From Paraburkholderia gardini (GTDB taxonomy: Bacteria; Pseudomonadota; Gammaproteobacteria; Burkholderiales; Burkholderiaceae), in the NCBI RefSeq assembly GCF_907164575.1, contig NZ_CAJQYY010000034.1, forward strand, positions 1-62,250: 62,250 bases of DNA. The letters are read 5' to 3'. The first letter of the stretch is position 1; each line of letters starts with the position of its first letter. Positions 28,126 through 37,177 of this stretch are shown piece after piece. The notes beneath the pieces are model-generated. The model saw only the letters and a program-made list of their open reading frames with translations, searched no databases and was not told the origin of the DNA. A program made the position numbers and the translations under genes.

Positions 28126-28377
28126 ATGTTTGCGCTCATCGGTACGCTGATTGTGGGTCTGGTCGTAGGACTGATCGCACGGGCACTCAAACCCGGCGAC
28201 GACAACATGGGCATCATCATGACGATGGCCGTGGGTATTGTCGGGTCGCTGATCGCGGGTTACGTGGGCCGCGCGCTCGGCTGGTATCAACCCGGTCAGG
28301 CGGCGGGCTGGATCGCGTCCGTGGTCGGGGCGATCGTGCTGCTGGTGATCGTCGGTTTCGTCAAGCGCCGGATGTAG
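28126..28377 (+). CDS. GlsB/YeaQ/YmgE-family small membrane protein
   Basis: The 83-residue protein has three hydrophobic segments and the family layout: LIVGLVVGLIARALKPGDD, then MTMAVGIVGSLIAGYVG, then a final helix before KRRM. Members are stress-linked small inner-membrane proteins (transglycosylase-associated). A GGGAGAG is five bases before the ATG. Confidence 0.9.
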   Translation: MFALIGTLIVGLVVGLIARALKPGDDNMGIIMTMAVGIVGSLIAGYVGRALGWYQPGQAAGWIASVVGAIVLLVIVGFVKRRM

Positions 28378-28457
28378 CGTCTGAACCCGCGCGGATGGGA
28401 CCGCCGCCGCTCTGGGGGCGGTTTCGTCCGCGTGCGTCACGTGGGTTTCATTCAGTT

Positions 28458-29318
28458 TCATGCAACCTTGCGCGCTTCGCGCAACGTGACGAAGCGCAGG
28501 TCCTGACGCCGTGCCGCTTCGATCACGCGTGGCAACACGGCGAGCACCAGCGGTTCGCCGTCCTCCGTGGCGGCGGCGTTGCCGTCGTGCAGGAGCAGGA
28601 TGTCGCGGGCGGCGAGTCCGTCGAGCAACCGGTGCGCAACGATTTCCGGATCGCGCTCGCGCGTGTCGAAGCCGCGCCGCGTCCATGCCGCGAGGCGCAG
28701 ATCGAGTTTCCCCAGAACCGGTTCGAGAAAGACATTGCGCAGCCCGGCGGGCGCGCGGAAAAAATACGGGCGCTCGCCGGTCAGCGTCTCGAAGGTCTGC
28801 TGCGCGGCTTCGATCTCACGCCTGAGCGCGCCGGGCGGCGTGACCGAAAACGTGTGAACGTGAACCTGCGAGTGGTTTTCCACGGCATGCCCGCGCGCGA
28901 CGATTTCGCGTGTCAACGCGGCATGACGCTGTGCGTTGGCGCCGATGCAGAAGAACGTCGCACGCACGCCGTAGCGGTCGAGCAGGTCGAGCACCTGTGG
29001 CGTGACAACCGGGTCCGGGCCGTCGTCGATGGTGAGCGCGATGGCATCGGCGTTGCCTGCATGAGCAGGCAGACGCGTCCAGTTCGGACCCAGCAGCGAC
29101 GAGCGCGGCCATAACCCGGCGATGGTCACCATCGCATGATTGAGCATCACGAACGCGAGCCACCAGGGCCATGCGCGGGGCGTGCTCAGGAAGCCGGCAA
29201 GCGCGAGCGCGTGCCAGGCGATGGTGGCCTTCAGCATGGGCGGAAAGCCTTCGTAGCGCCAGCGGCGCGCGGAGGGAGTGCGAGGCCCGTGCTGCGGGGC
29301 CGGACTTGATTCGATCAT
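28458..29318 (-). CDS. Polysaccharide deacetylase (NodB domain), membrane-anchored
   Basis: The 286-residue product has a hydrophobic stretch at about residues 28-62 and then a NodB domain. The metal-binding aspartate motif is TIDDGPDP, and the histidine motif is in ENHSQVH. FFRAPAG and the late LLHDG motif are also present. It removes acyl groups from a sugar polymer or lipid-linked sugar at the cell surface. The start at 29318 follows GGTGGAC and is preferred to an extension to 29399. Confidence 0.87.
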   Translation of the reverse strand: MIESSPAPQHGPRTPSARRWRYEGFPPMLKATIAWHALALAGFLSTPRAWPWWLAFVMLNHAMVTIAGLWPRSSLLGPNWTRLPAHAGNADAIALTIDDGPDPVVTPQVLDLLDRYGVRATFFCIGANAQRHAALTREIVARGHAVENHSQVHVHTFSVTPPGALRREIEAAQQTFETLTGERPYFFRAPAGLRNVFLEPVLGKLDLRLAAWTRRGFDTRERDPEIVAHRLLDGLAARDILLLHDGNAAATEDGEPLVLAVLPRVIEAARRQDLRFVTLREARKVA

Positions 29319-29646
29319 GATGCTTTCTGTCCACCTTCCTCGTGCGAGAAAGGGCTGCGGGTGCGCGCGAATCCGCGCCTGAACGCTCAAAGATACCATT
29401 TGCGCGCGTCCGGGCTCGCCGTCATATTTTCGCCATACGCATCGCGTACTTTCCTTCAGTCGGCTTTCTGTCGTTCCGCTGTTTTTCCCTGCCTCGTCGA
29501 ATCCACGCTGTTCCCGCGGTTCCCCTGTTTCTTCATGGTCCGGCCTTGTTCTGGCATCCGGCCCGCTGGCGCTTTTCGTCGGGTCCCGCCGGTCCCGTCA
29601 GTTCGCCAGTCCTGATCACCCGTTTTTAACACCAGGAGACGTTACC
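29319..29646. promoter_or_regulatory. Divergent intergenic region, 328 bases
   Basis: No gene is supported. The region is pyrimidine-rich on the plus strand and should contain the promoters of the deacetylase and of the phytase-like gene. CCAGGAGACG before 29647 is the ribosome binding site of the latter. Confidence 0.4.
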
Positions 29647-31149
29647 GTGTTCCAGTCGAAACTGTTATCCGCGGCCATTGCGTCGCTGCTCGCGATGCCC
29701 GCCGCGTATGCCGCGCCCGACCTCGTCGCCACCGGTAGTCTGGATGGACATCTGGCCGACCGCTCGACCGAAACGGCCGCGCCGCTCGAAAACGGCGTCG
29801 CGGGCAACCTGCTCGGCGGTCTGGGTTCGGGCATCGCGTACGCCGGCTGTCAGACGTTTCTTGCCGTGCCGGACCGTGGTCCGAATGCAGTGTCGTTCAA
29901 CGCGGCAGTCGACGATACCGCGTCGTACATCAACCGCTTCCAGACGCTGCGCATGCGTCTCACGCCTTCGGCGAAGGGCGCGGCACTGCCGCTCACGCTC
30001 ACGCCCACGCTCGTCGCGACGACGCTCCTGCATAGCGACGATCGTCTCGTCTATGGTTCGGGCAGCGCGGCGGGTCTGCCGAACGGCGCGCCGGCGCTCA
30101 ACGCGCGGCGCCACACCCACTATTTCACGGGCCGCTCCGACAATTTCGACGTGACGCATCTGTCGACCTGGCCGCGCGACGCCCGCTTCGATCCGGAAAG
30201 CATCCGCGTGAGCAACGATGGCGCAAGCGTCTTCATTTCGGACGAATACGGCCCGTACATCTATCGTTTCGATCGCCGCACCGGCGAACGCACGGGCGTG
30301 GTCAAGGTGCCCGACGCCTTCGCGGTGACGACGTTGAGCGCGCTCGGCGATCAGGAAATCAGCCAGAACACGTCGGGGCGCGTCGCCAACAAGGGCATGG
30401 AAGGACTCGCGATATCGCCGGACGGACGCACGCTGTTCGGCGCGATGCAAAGTCCGCTGCTGCAGGACAACGGTACGGACGGCGGCTACACGCGAATCCT
30501 GAAGATCGATATCGCGACGGGCGCAACGACGCAATATGCGTATCCGTTGACCAACATCGGCACCGCGAAGAAGCCGAAGTACCCGACGATCAGCGACGTG
30601 GTGGCGATCAACGATCACGAACTGCTCGTCGACGAACGCGACGGCAAGGGTCTCGGCGACGATTCGACGGCCGCGTTCAAACAGCTCTCGCGCATCGATC
30701 TGACCGGCGCGCAGGACGTGACGCATGCGGTCAGCGAAAGCGGGCTTGCGCCGTTCGCGGTTCCGAAGACGCTCTTCATCGATGTGGTGGCGGTATTGAC
30801 CGCGCACGGTTTCAGTCCGGCCGACATTCCGGCGAAGCTCGAAGGCACGGCGTTCGGGCCGGATGTGATCGTGAACGGCGTGAAGAAGCACACGCTGTTT
30901 CTTGCCAACGACAACGATTTTCTCGCGACTGTGACGGACACGAACCATCCGGCCGGCATCGACAATCCGAACCGCTTCTTCGTGTTTGCTTTCGACGCGA
31001 GCGATCTGCCGTCATACGTGCCGCAACGGCTCGGTCAGCGCAACTGCGGGCGTGATGGCTTTTGCGGCTTCGACGATCACGGCGGTCACGACGGTTCGCA
31101 TGGCCGCGATGGCGGTTTCGAGCCGCCGTTCGGACGCTGCGACGACTGA
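29647..31149 (+). CDS. Exported esterase-like / phytase-like protein (PF13449 type)
   Basis: The 500-residue protein starts at GTG and has a signal peptide ending AAYA. The mature part is a beta-propeller-like chain with PDRGPN, FDPESIRVSNDG, DEYGPYIYRFDRRTG, NKGMEGLAISPDG and FLANDNDF, all typical of the esterase-like-activity-of-phytase family. The C-terminus ends with a histidine/aspartate/glycine-rich stretch (DDHGGHDGSHGRDGG) that could bind metal. It is expected in the periplasm and might release phosphate from organic phosphates. That activity is a family inference. Confidence 0.85.
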   Translation: MFQSKLLSAAIASLLAMPAAYAAPDLVATGSLDGHLADRSTETAAPLENGVAGNLLGGLGSGIAYAGCQTFLAVPDRGPNAVSFNAAVDDTASYINRFQTLRMRLTPSAKGAALPLTLTPTLVATTLLHSDDRLVYGSGSAAGLPNGAPALNARRHTHYFTGRSDNFDVTHLSTWPRDARFDPESIRVSNDGASVFISDEYGPYIYRFDRRTGERTGVVKVPDAFAVTTLSALGDQEISQNTSGRVANKGMEGLAISPDGRTLFGAMQSPLLQDNGTDGGYTRILKIDIATGATTQYAYPLTNIGTAKKPKYPTISDVVAINDHELLVDERDGKGLGDDSTAAFKQLSRIDLTGAQDVTHAVSESGLAPFAVPKTLFIDVVAVLTAHGFSPADIPAKLEGTAFGPDVIVNGVKKHTLFLANDNDFLATVTDTNHPAGIDNPNRFFVFAFDASDLPSYVPQRLGQRNCGRDGFCGFDDHGGHDGSHGRDGGFEPPFGRCDD

Positions 31150-31164
31150 TCGATGCGGCGTGAC

Positions 31165-31199
31165 AAAGCGGGCGATGGCGTGCAGCCATCGCCCGCTTT
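31165..31199 (+). terminator. Rho-independent terminator of phytase-like gene
   Basis: Fifteen-base perfect arms (31165-31179 and 31185-31199) surround a five-base loop; the right arm ends in a T-run. Confidence 0.9.
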
Positions 31200-31358
31200 T
31201 GCATTGCGGCGACGCTCGGGGTACTGGAACGTTAGCGATAGCGGCACGCCGTGACGCACCGTGCGGCGCGAACCTCGACATTTGTGATTGACGATCCGCT
31301 GCTGTATGGTGCGAGGGCGAAGAAAGCGAACCAGAACGAACACAAAGGAACAGACGTG

Positions 31359-32126
31359 GTGAGTACCGATATGAAGCAGGGCAAGGTTGCGTTGATCACG
31401 GGTGCGGGTAGCGGTATTGGCCGCGCGAGTGCGGAGCGCCTGTTGCAGCATGGTTATCGCGTCGTGCTGGCGGGCCGCCGCCAGGCACCGCTCGATGCCG
31501 TCGCCGAAGCCGCCGCGCAGCGCGGTGAAGACGCACTCGCCGTTTCGTGCGACGTCACGGATGAAGCCAGCGTGGCCGCGCTGTTCGACGCGATCCGCAC
31601 GCGTTATGGCCGCCTCGACGTGCTGTTCAACAACGCGGGCCGCAATGCGCCGCCGGTCGATATCGACGAAATCAGCATCGATGACTGGCGCTCGGTCGTC
31701 GACACGAATCTGACCGGCGTGTTTCTGTGCACGCGCGCGGCGTTCGGCATGATGAAGACGCAGTCGCCGCGCGGCGGGCGCATCATCAATAACGGTTCGA
31801 TCTCGGCGCATGCTCCGCGTCCGTGGAGCATTGCCTATACGGCCACGAAGCACGCGATTACCGGTCTCACGAAATCCGTGTCGCTCGACGGACGTCGGCA
31901 CGACATCGTCTGCGGACAGATCGACATCGGCAATGCCGGGACGGAAATGGCCGCGCGGATGGCGCGCGGCGTGCCGCAGGCGAACGGCGAAACGGCGATC
32001 GAACCGTTGATGGATGTGGGGCTCGTCGCCGATGCCGTGCTGCACATGGCGAGCCTGCCGCTTTCCGCGAACGTGCAGTTCATGACGATCATGGCGAGCA
32101 AGATGCCGTTCGTCGGTCGGGGTTAG
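31359..32126 (+). CDS. Short-chain dehydrogenase/reductase
   Basis: The 255-residue oxidoreductase has the cofactor motif TGAGSGIG, the structural NNAG and the catalytic YTATK, with the serine in NNGSISAHAP. The GTG at 31359 (or its neighbour at 31356) follows AAAGGAA. The substrate is unknown; the gene stands alone. Confidence 0.9.
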   Translation: MSTDMKQGKVALITGAGSGIGRASAERLLQHGYRVVLAGRRQAPLDAVAEAAAQRGEDALAVSCDVTDEASVAALFDAIRTRYGRLDVLFNNAGRNAPPVDIDEISIDDWRSVVDTNLTGVFLCTRAAFGMMKTQSPRGGRIINNGSISAHAPRPWSIAYTATKHAITGLTKSVSLDGRRHDIVCGQIDIGNAGTEMAARMARGVPQANGETAIEPLMDVGLVADAVLHMASLPLSANVQFMTIMASKMPFVGRG

Positions 32127-32265
32127 GCCAGGCGTACCGCGTCATGTGACGGGGTGCGACGGGATGTGGCGCCGGCAGCGCGCCGCGTGGGTTCCCCCTA
32201 TACTGTTCAATCCCTGTCATTACCCGGATACCGTCGTGCCGCAACCCTCGACTGAGGACGACCCG

Positions 32266-32472
32266 ATGCCGGTGCCTCCCACGCGGCCAGAACTCGAGGA
32301 GTGTTGCGGCACCGGGTGCGATCCGTGCATCTTCGATATTTACGAAGCCGCGCTTGAACGCTATCGTGCCGCGCTCGCCGCGTGGGAAGAGCGGCATCGT
32401 GCGAAGCGTGCCCCGCGCGCCGGCGATGCACGTGCCGCGCGCGAAAAGAAACCCCGCCGTACCCGTTCATGA
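32266..32472 (+). CDS. Oxidoreductase-like domain protein (cysteine-rich)
   Basis: The 68-residue protein contains PTRPELEECCGTGCDPCIFD, the signature of the oxidoreductase-like N-terminal family (PF09791), followed by a helical, very basic tail. Four clustered cysteines suggest metal or redox binding. GAGGA lies eight bases before the ATG. Its stop overlaps the start of the sirtuin gene by four bases (ATGA), so the two are coupled. Confidence 0.8.
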   Translation: MPVPPTRPELEECCGTGCDPCIFDIYEAALERYRAALAAWEERHRAKRAPRAGDARAAREKKPRRTRS

Positions 32473-33344
32473 ACGAACCTCTGTTAGCTGCTGCTCCCGC
32501 TACCGAACCGCATGCGCTGTCCGCGCTGCACGATTTCGTGCGGCGCCATCCACGGCTTTTCGTGTTGACGGGAGCGGGTATCAGCACCGGCTCCGGCATC
32601 CCTGGCTATCGTGACGAGAACGGCGAGTGGAAGCGCTCGCCGCCGATCACGCTCCAGGAATTCCTCGGCACCGAACATTCCCGCAAGCGCTACTGGGCGC
32701 GCAGCATGATCGGCTGGCCGGTGGTCGCCGATGCCGCGCCGAACGCCGCGCATCGCGCACTTGCTCAACTCGAAGCCGCCGGCAACGTTGAAACGCTCGT
32801 GACGCAGAACGTCGACGGTCTGCATCAACGCGCCGGCAGTTCGGGCGTGATCGAACTGCACGGCAGCATCGGCGGCGTGACGTGTCTGGACTGCGGTGCG
32901 CAGCACACGCGCGCCACGATCCAGCACACGCTCGTCGCTGAAAATCCCGCGCTCCTCGAAGCAAGCGCCGAACCCGCCGCCGATGGCGACGCGCATCTCG
33001 AATGGCAAGATCTCGACGCATTCCGCGTGCCGCCATGTCCGGCGTGCGGTGGTTTGCTGAAACCGTCGGTGGTGTTTTTCGGCGAGAACGTGCCGCGCGA
33101 GCGTGTCGAGTCGGCCGGGCGTGCGCTCGAGGAAGCGGATGCGGTGCTGGTGGTCGGCTCTTCGCTGATGGTGTATTCGGGCTATCGCTTTTGCGTCTGG
33201 GCCGAAAAGGCCGGCAAGCCGGTTGCGGCGATCAACCTCGGCAGAACGCGCGCCGATCCGTTGCTGGCGCTGAAAGTGGTCGCGCCCTGTGCGGACGCGT
33301 TGACCGCGCTCGCCGCGCAACTGGCATCCCGGGCGAACACATGA
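32469..33344 (+). CDS. NAD-dependent protein deacylase, sirtuin class II
   Basis: The 291-residue enzyme removes acyl groups from lysines using NAD. It has the NAD motif LTGAGISTGSGIPGYRD, the QNVDGLH motif, the catalytic histidine in IELHGSIG, and zinc cysteine pairs CLDC and CPAC. Length and motif spacing are complete. It is translationally coupled to the small cysteine-rich gene upstream. Confidence 0.93.
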   Translation: MNEPLLAAAPATEPHALSALHDFVRRHPRLFVLTGAGISTGSGIPGYRDENGEWKRSPPITLQEFLGTEHSRKRYWARSMIGWPVVADAAPNAAHRALAQLEAAGNVETLVTQNVDGLHQRAGSSGVIELHGSIGGVTCLDCGAQHTRATIQHTLVAENPALLEASAEPAADGDAHLEWQDLDAFRVPPCPACGGLLKPSVVFFGENVPRERVESAGRALEEADAVLVVGSSLMVYSGYRFCVWAEKAGKPVAAINLGRTRADPLLALKVVAPCADALTALAAQLASRANT

Positions 33345-33369
33345 CCCGGCTCACACTCTTCCCGAATCG

Positions 33370-33984
33370 ATGAACACACCGAACCCGAACCTGCGACAGC
33401 GCTCGCCGTCCGCCGAACGCAATCGCGATCCGATTCTCACCGTGCTACGACAGGTGCTGCCCCAGAGCGGCCTCGTGCTCGAAATCGCGAGCGGCACGGG
33501 TCAGCACGTGACGCATTTTGCATCCGCGCTGCCGGCGCTCACGTGGCAGCCGAGCGATCCGGATGCAGAAGCGCGCGCGTCGGTTGCCGGGTGGACCGCG
33601 CATGCCGGGCTCGTGAACGTGCGCGCGCCGCTCGCGCTCGATGTGCGCCGCACGCCGTGGGGCATCGACGCCGCGAACGCGGTGATCTGCATCAACATGG
33701 TCCACATTTCGCCGTGGGCCGCGACCGAAGCGCTCTTCGCCGGTGCCGGGCGCATACTGGAGCGCGGCGGCGTGCTCTTTCTGTATGGGCCGTACCGCCG
33801 CAACGGCGCGCATACCGCAGGGAGCAATGCAGCATTCGATCAGCAGTTGCGCAGTCGCGATCCCGAATGGGGCGTGCGCGATATGGAAGCCGTCGTGGAA
33901 CTGGCCGCTGCCGCGGCGTTCGAAGGGGAAGAGCCGGTAGCGATGCCCGCGAACAACTTCAGTCTCGTGTTCCGCAAGCGCTAG
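33370..33984 (+). CDS. DUF938 SAM-dependent methyltransferase-like protein
   Basis: The 204-residue protein has the class I methyltransferase glycine loop (LEIASGTGQHVTHFA), an acidic SDPDAEA motif and INMVHISPWAAT, all typical of DUF938. The start lies 26 bases after the sirtuin stop. Its substrate is unknown. Confidence 0.87.
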   Translation: MNTPNPNLRQRSPSAERNRDPILTVLRQVLPQSGLVLEIASGTGQHVTHFASALPALTWQPSDPDAEARASVAGWTAHAGLVNVRAPLALDVRRTPWGIDAANAVICINMVHISPWAATEALFAGAGRILERGGVLFLYGPYRRNGAHTAGSNAAFDQQLRSRDPEWGVRDMEAVVELAAAAAFEGEEPVAMPANNFSLVFRKR

Positions 33985-34110
33985 CGTGTGCCGGATGAGT
34001 CGCAGACAAGCGGCATCCGGTCATTTCTTTTATCCTTTCACCCTCGACGCCGCGCGGGCAGGCAATCAGGCGCGGCATCCCGTTTTTCTGGACTCTGGAG
34101 AATTCATATC

Positions 34111-35520
34111 ATGGGCAAGCAGGCAATCGGCGTGGTAGGGCTGGCGGTCATGGGCCGCAATCTGGCGCTCAACATCGAGAGCCGCGGTCACGCGGTTTCC
34201 GTCTACAACCGGAGCCGCGAGAAAACCGATGAGCTGATCAAGGACTGTCCGGATCGCAAGCTCGTGCCGGCTTACACGCTGGAAGAATTCGTCGACTCGC
34301 TGGAAAAACCGCGCCGCATCCTGATGATGGTCAAGGCCGGTGTGCCGACCGACGACACGATCGCCTCGCTCAAGCCGCTGCTGGACAAGGGCGACATCCT
34401 GATCGATGGCGGCAATACGCATTTCACCGACACGATCCGCCGCAACCAGGAACTCGCGAAAGCGGGGCTCCATTTCATCGGCACGGGTGTGTCGGGTGGC
34501 GAAGAGGGCGCGCTGAAGGGGCCGTCGATCATGCCGGGCGGCCCGCGCGACGCCTACGATCTGGTCGCCCCGATCCTCACCGAGATTGCCGCGAAGGCGC
34601 CGGACGGCGAGCCGTGCGTCGCGTACATGGGACCGGACGGCGCGGGCCACTTCGTGAAGATGGTGCATAACGGTATCGAATACGGCGACATGCAGCTGAT
34701 CGCCGAAAGCTACTGGGTGCTCAAGCAGGTGCTGGGCCTGTCGAACGAAGAACTCGGCAAGGTCTACACCGAATGGAACAAAGGCGAACTCGACAGCTAT
34801 CTGATCGAAATCACCTCGAAGATCTTCGGCAAGAAAGATGACGAAACGGGCAAGGACCTGGTCGACGTGATCCTCGATCGCGCGGCGCAGAAAGGCACCG
34901 GCAAGTGGACGAGCCAGAACGCGCTCGACCTCGGCATCCCGCTGCCGCTAATCACCGAAGCCGTTTTCGCACGCGTGCTGTCTTCGCTGAAGGATCAGCG
35001 CGTGGCCGCGAGCAAGGTCATCACGGGCCCGGAGAAGAAAGCGTTCAGCGGCGATCGCGCGGCCTTCATCGAGTCGGTGCGTCGTGCGCTGTACTTCAGC
35101 AAGGTGATTTCGTATGCGCAGGGCTTCGCCCAGCTGCGCGCGGCTTCCGATGAATACAAGTGGGACCTCGATTACGGCACGATCGCGAAGATTTTCCGCG
35201 CCGGCTGCATCATTCGCGCCCGCTTTCTGCAGAAGATCACCGACGCCTATTCGAAAGAGAAAGGAATCGCGAACCTGCTGCTCGATCCGTACTTCAACGA
35301 TATCGCGTCGAAGTACCAGGGCGCGCTGCGCGACGTGGTCGTCGCCGCGGTGCAGGCCGGTGTCGCCGTGCCGGCGTTCGCTTCGGCGATTGCCTACTTC
35401 GACGGCTATCGCTCGGAGCGTCTGCCCGCGAACCTCGTGCAGTCGCAACGCGACTTCTTCGGTGCGCATACGTTCGAACGCATCGACAAGCCGGGCAGCT
35501 TCCACGCGAACTGGTCCTGA
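34111..35520 (+). CDS. gnd: 6-phosphogluconate dehydrogenase, decarboxylating
   Basis: The 469-residue enzyme turns 6-phosphogluconate into ribulose 5-phosphate with reduction of NADP. It shows GLAVMGRNLALNI (cofactor site), DGGNTHFTDT, GTGVSGGEEGA and the catalytic lysine region GHFVKMVHNGIEYGDMQ. The all-helical C-terminal domain is complete, and CTGGAG lies 11 bases before the ATG. The gene is monocistronic. Confidence 0.96.
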   Translation: MGKQAIGVVGLAVMGRNLALNIESRGHAVSVYNRSREKTDELIKDCPDRKLVPAYTLEEFVDSLEKPRRILMMVKAGVPTDDTIASLKPLLDKGDILIDGGNTHFTDTIRRNQELAKAGLHFIGTGVSGGEEGALKGPSIMPGGPRDAYDLVAPILTEIAAKAPDGEPCVAYMGPDGAGHFVKMVHNGIEYGDMQLIAESYWVLKQVLGLSNEELGKVYTEWNKGELDSYLIEITSKIFGKKDDETGKDLVDVILDRAAQKGTGKWTSQNALDLGIPLPLITEAVFARVLSSLKDQRVAASKVITGPEKKAFSGDRAAFIESVRRALYFSKVISYAQGFAQLRAASDEYKWDLDYGTIAKIFRAGCIIRARFLQKITDAYSKEKGIANLLLDPYFNDIASKYQGALRDVVVAAVQAGVAVPAFASAIAYFDGYRSERLPANLVQSQRDFFGAHTFERIDKPGSFHANWS

Positions 35521-35775
35521 TCGATGTAGGGCACCGGCAACGTGACATGGGTGGGCGTGACTGCGGGCACGTCCTTCCTGCTCCGTTGACTGTTGCTAAA
35601 CATAACAGGACAGTTTCGGTAATCGGGTTGTCAGAACGGCAATTGTTGCAATTTCGACAATAGAGTTTAACTGGATTAGTGGTTTCCCCTGGTTGGTGGC
35701 TTCACTAGACTTGCGCTTAAGCGCTGCAGGACATGATTCCGCGGCGATTCAAAAACAAGTCCGGAGGTAGTTACC

Positions 35776-36090
35776 ATGAAAGCACTGATCAAAGCAGCCG
35801 TTGTCGCAGCTGTTCTCGCCGCTCCTGTCGTGTCGTTCGCCCAGTCGAACGAGCCGGTCACGCGCGCCCAGGTTCGCGAAGAACTCGTACAGCTCCAGAA
35901 GGCCGGCTACAGCCCGCTCGATGACCGTAACAGCTATCCGGTTCACATCCAGGAAGCCGAGGCCCGCATCGCGGCGCAAAACGGCACCTCGCCGGTGAAC
36001 AACAGCTACGGCTCGACGATGAAGGGTTCGTCGCAAGCCGGCACGCGCGCTGGGCAGACGGGTCCGCAATCGGTTTTCTTCGGCAACTGA
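35776..36090 (+). CDS. DUF4148 small exported protein
   Basis: The 104-residue product has a Sec signal peptide (cleavage after SFA). The core RAQVREELVQLQKAGYSPLD is the DUF4148 motif, abundant in Burkholderia-group genomes. CCGGAGG precedes the ATG, and a strong terminator follows at 36169. It is expected in the periplasm; its function is unknown. Confidence 0.9.
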   Translation: MKALIKAAVVAAVLAAPVVSFAQSNEPVTRAQVREELVQLQKAGYSPLDDRNSYPVHIQEAEARIAAQNGTSPVNNSYGSTMKGSSQAGTRAGQTGPQSVFFGN

Positions 36091-36168
36091 GCCTGGAGTG
36101 ACTGAGGCAGGGCGACCGCCGCGCAGCGTGCGATATCGTGCGGTTGGCAGCCAGGATCGCAGGCAATG

Positions 36169-36207
36169 AAAAAACGCTGGCCGGAGTCATCCGGCCAGCG
36201 TTTTTTT
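36169..36207. terminator. Strong bidirectional terminator
   Basis: An A-run, the arms CGCTGGCCGGA (36175-36185) and TCCGGCCAGCG (36190-36200), and a run of seven T form an ideal hairpin between the convergent DUF4148 gene and the hypothetical gene ending at 36211. Confidence 0.93.
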
Positions 36208-36210
36208 GCG

Positions 36211-36531
36211 TCAGTGCAGCGTGCGATGACGGCGGGCGATGTCGTCGAACAGTTCGCGACTCGGCTCCAGCGCAAGCAGCCAGGTTTCGTCGTAGCCGCT
36301 CAGCGTGTCGAGCGCTTCACGCAGACGTTCGATCGCGACCGCGGGTAGCTCGACGGTCGCCTCCACGCCGCTCGACAGGCGCGCGATGCTGGCGAGCTGA
36401 ACCAGGGCGTCGGCCGCCTCGGCGACATCGGTGGCAAAGACAAGGTGTGTGTTCAGCAGCTCCGCCAGCCCGGGCGACGTCGCGACATCCTCGACATTGA
36501 GCTGCAGGGCCAGAAACGTGGCTTTGTTCAT
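36211..36531 (-). CDS. Hypothetical acidic soluble protein
   Basis: The 106-residue product is helical and acidic, with no signal peptide; notable segments are FLALQLNVEDV and YDETWLLALEPSRELFDDI. GAGGAG lies close before the ATG. I recognise no family with known function. Confidence 0.7.
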   Translation of the reverse strand: MNKATFLALQLNVEDVATSPGLAELLNTHLVFATDVAEAADALVQLASIARLSSGVEATVELPAVAIERLREALDTLSGYDETWLLALEPSRELFDDIARRHRTLH

Positions 36532-36837
36532 CCTCGAACTCCTCGCGGACAGGACATCGCGGTAATCGGCAATCGGTTCACCCGCGTGGGCTCGCGGCAG
36601 ACAGTAAAGGGCAGTATAGGCCAGGGCCCGGGGTAATCAATGCAGGTCCCGGAGCGCCAATTCCGTTTCAAATGCCGCCAGTCTGCCCTGACACGGCCTG
36701 CTGCAGGCCTGCGAGCCATATAATGATCCGGCACCTTCTCCCGACCAGCAGGCTGGCCGTCCGTCATTTGCCCCAGCCCGCCCAGGCCGGCCGGGTTTGC
36801 GTGATCGGGGGACGAACCGGAAACGCATGGCACGATC
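36532..36837. promoter_or_regulatory. Divergent intergenic region with a -10-like TATAAT
   Basis: No gene is supported. A TATAAT at 36719-36724 on the plus strand is a good -10 hexamer for the cupin gene, with no obvious -35. The rest is featureless. Confidence 0.4.
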
Positions 36838-37149
36838 ATGAAAATCATCCGTACGAGGAATTTCACGGCGAGCCGCCCGTGGGGCGCGCTCGACATCGCG
36901 AACATGGGCGGCATCACCACCCGCCTGCACTGGACCGACCAGCCCTACAAATGGCACGTCAACGACGGCGAGGAAGTGTTCGCCGTCCTCGATGGCCGCG
37001 TCGAGATGCGCTATCGCGTCGACGGCGACGAACATTCGGCCATTCTGGAAACTGGCGACGTGTTTTACGCGTCTATGGGTACAGAGCATGTCGCTTATCC
37101 ACTCGGCGAGGCGCGCATTCTGGTAGTTGAAACCGGAGGCAGTGTCTGA
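36838..37149 (+). CDS. Cupin-domain protein
   Basis: The 103-residue protein forms one cupin barrel. Motif 1 is degenerate (HVNDGEEVFAVLDGRVEMR) and motif 2 is GDVFYASMGTEHVAYP, giving at least two candidate metal-binding histidines. The role is unknown; it may sense or bind a small ligand. It ends 28 bases before the LytM lipoprotein gene. Confidence 0.85.
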   Translation: MKIIRTRNFTASRPWGALDIANMGGITTRLHWTDQPYKWHVNDGEEVFAVLDGRVEMRYRVDGDEHSAILETGDVFYASMGTEHVAYPLGEARILVVETGGSV

Positions 37150-37177
37150 CGCAGTGCAACACCAGCGAGGACGAACA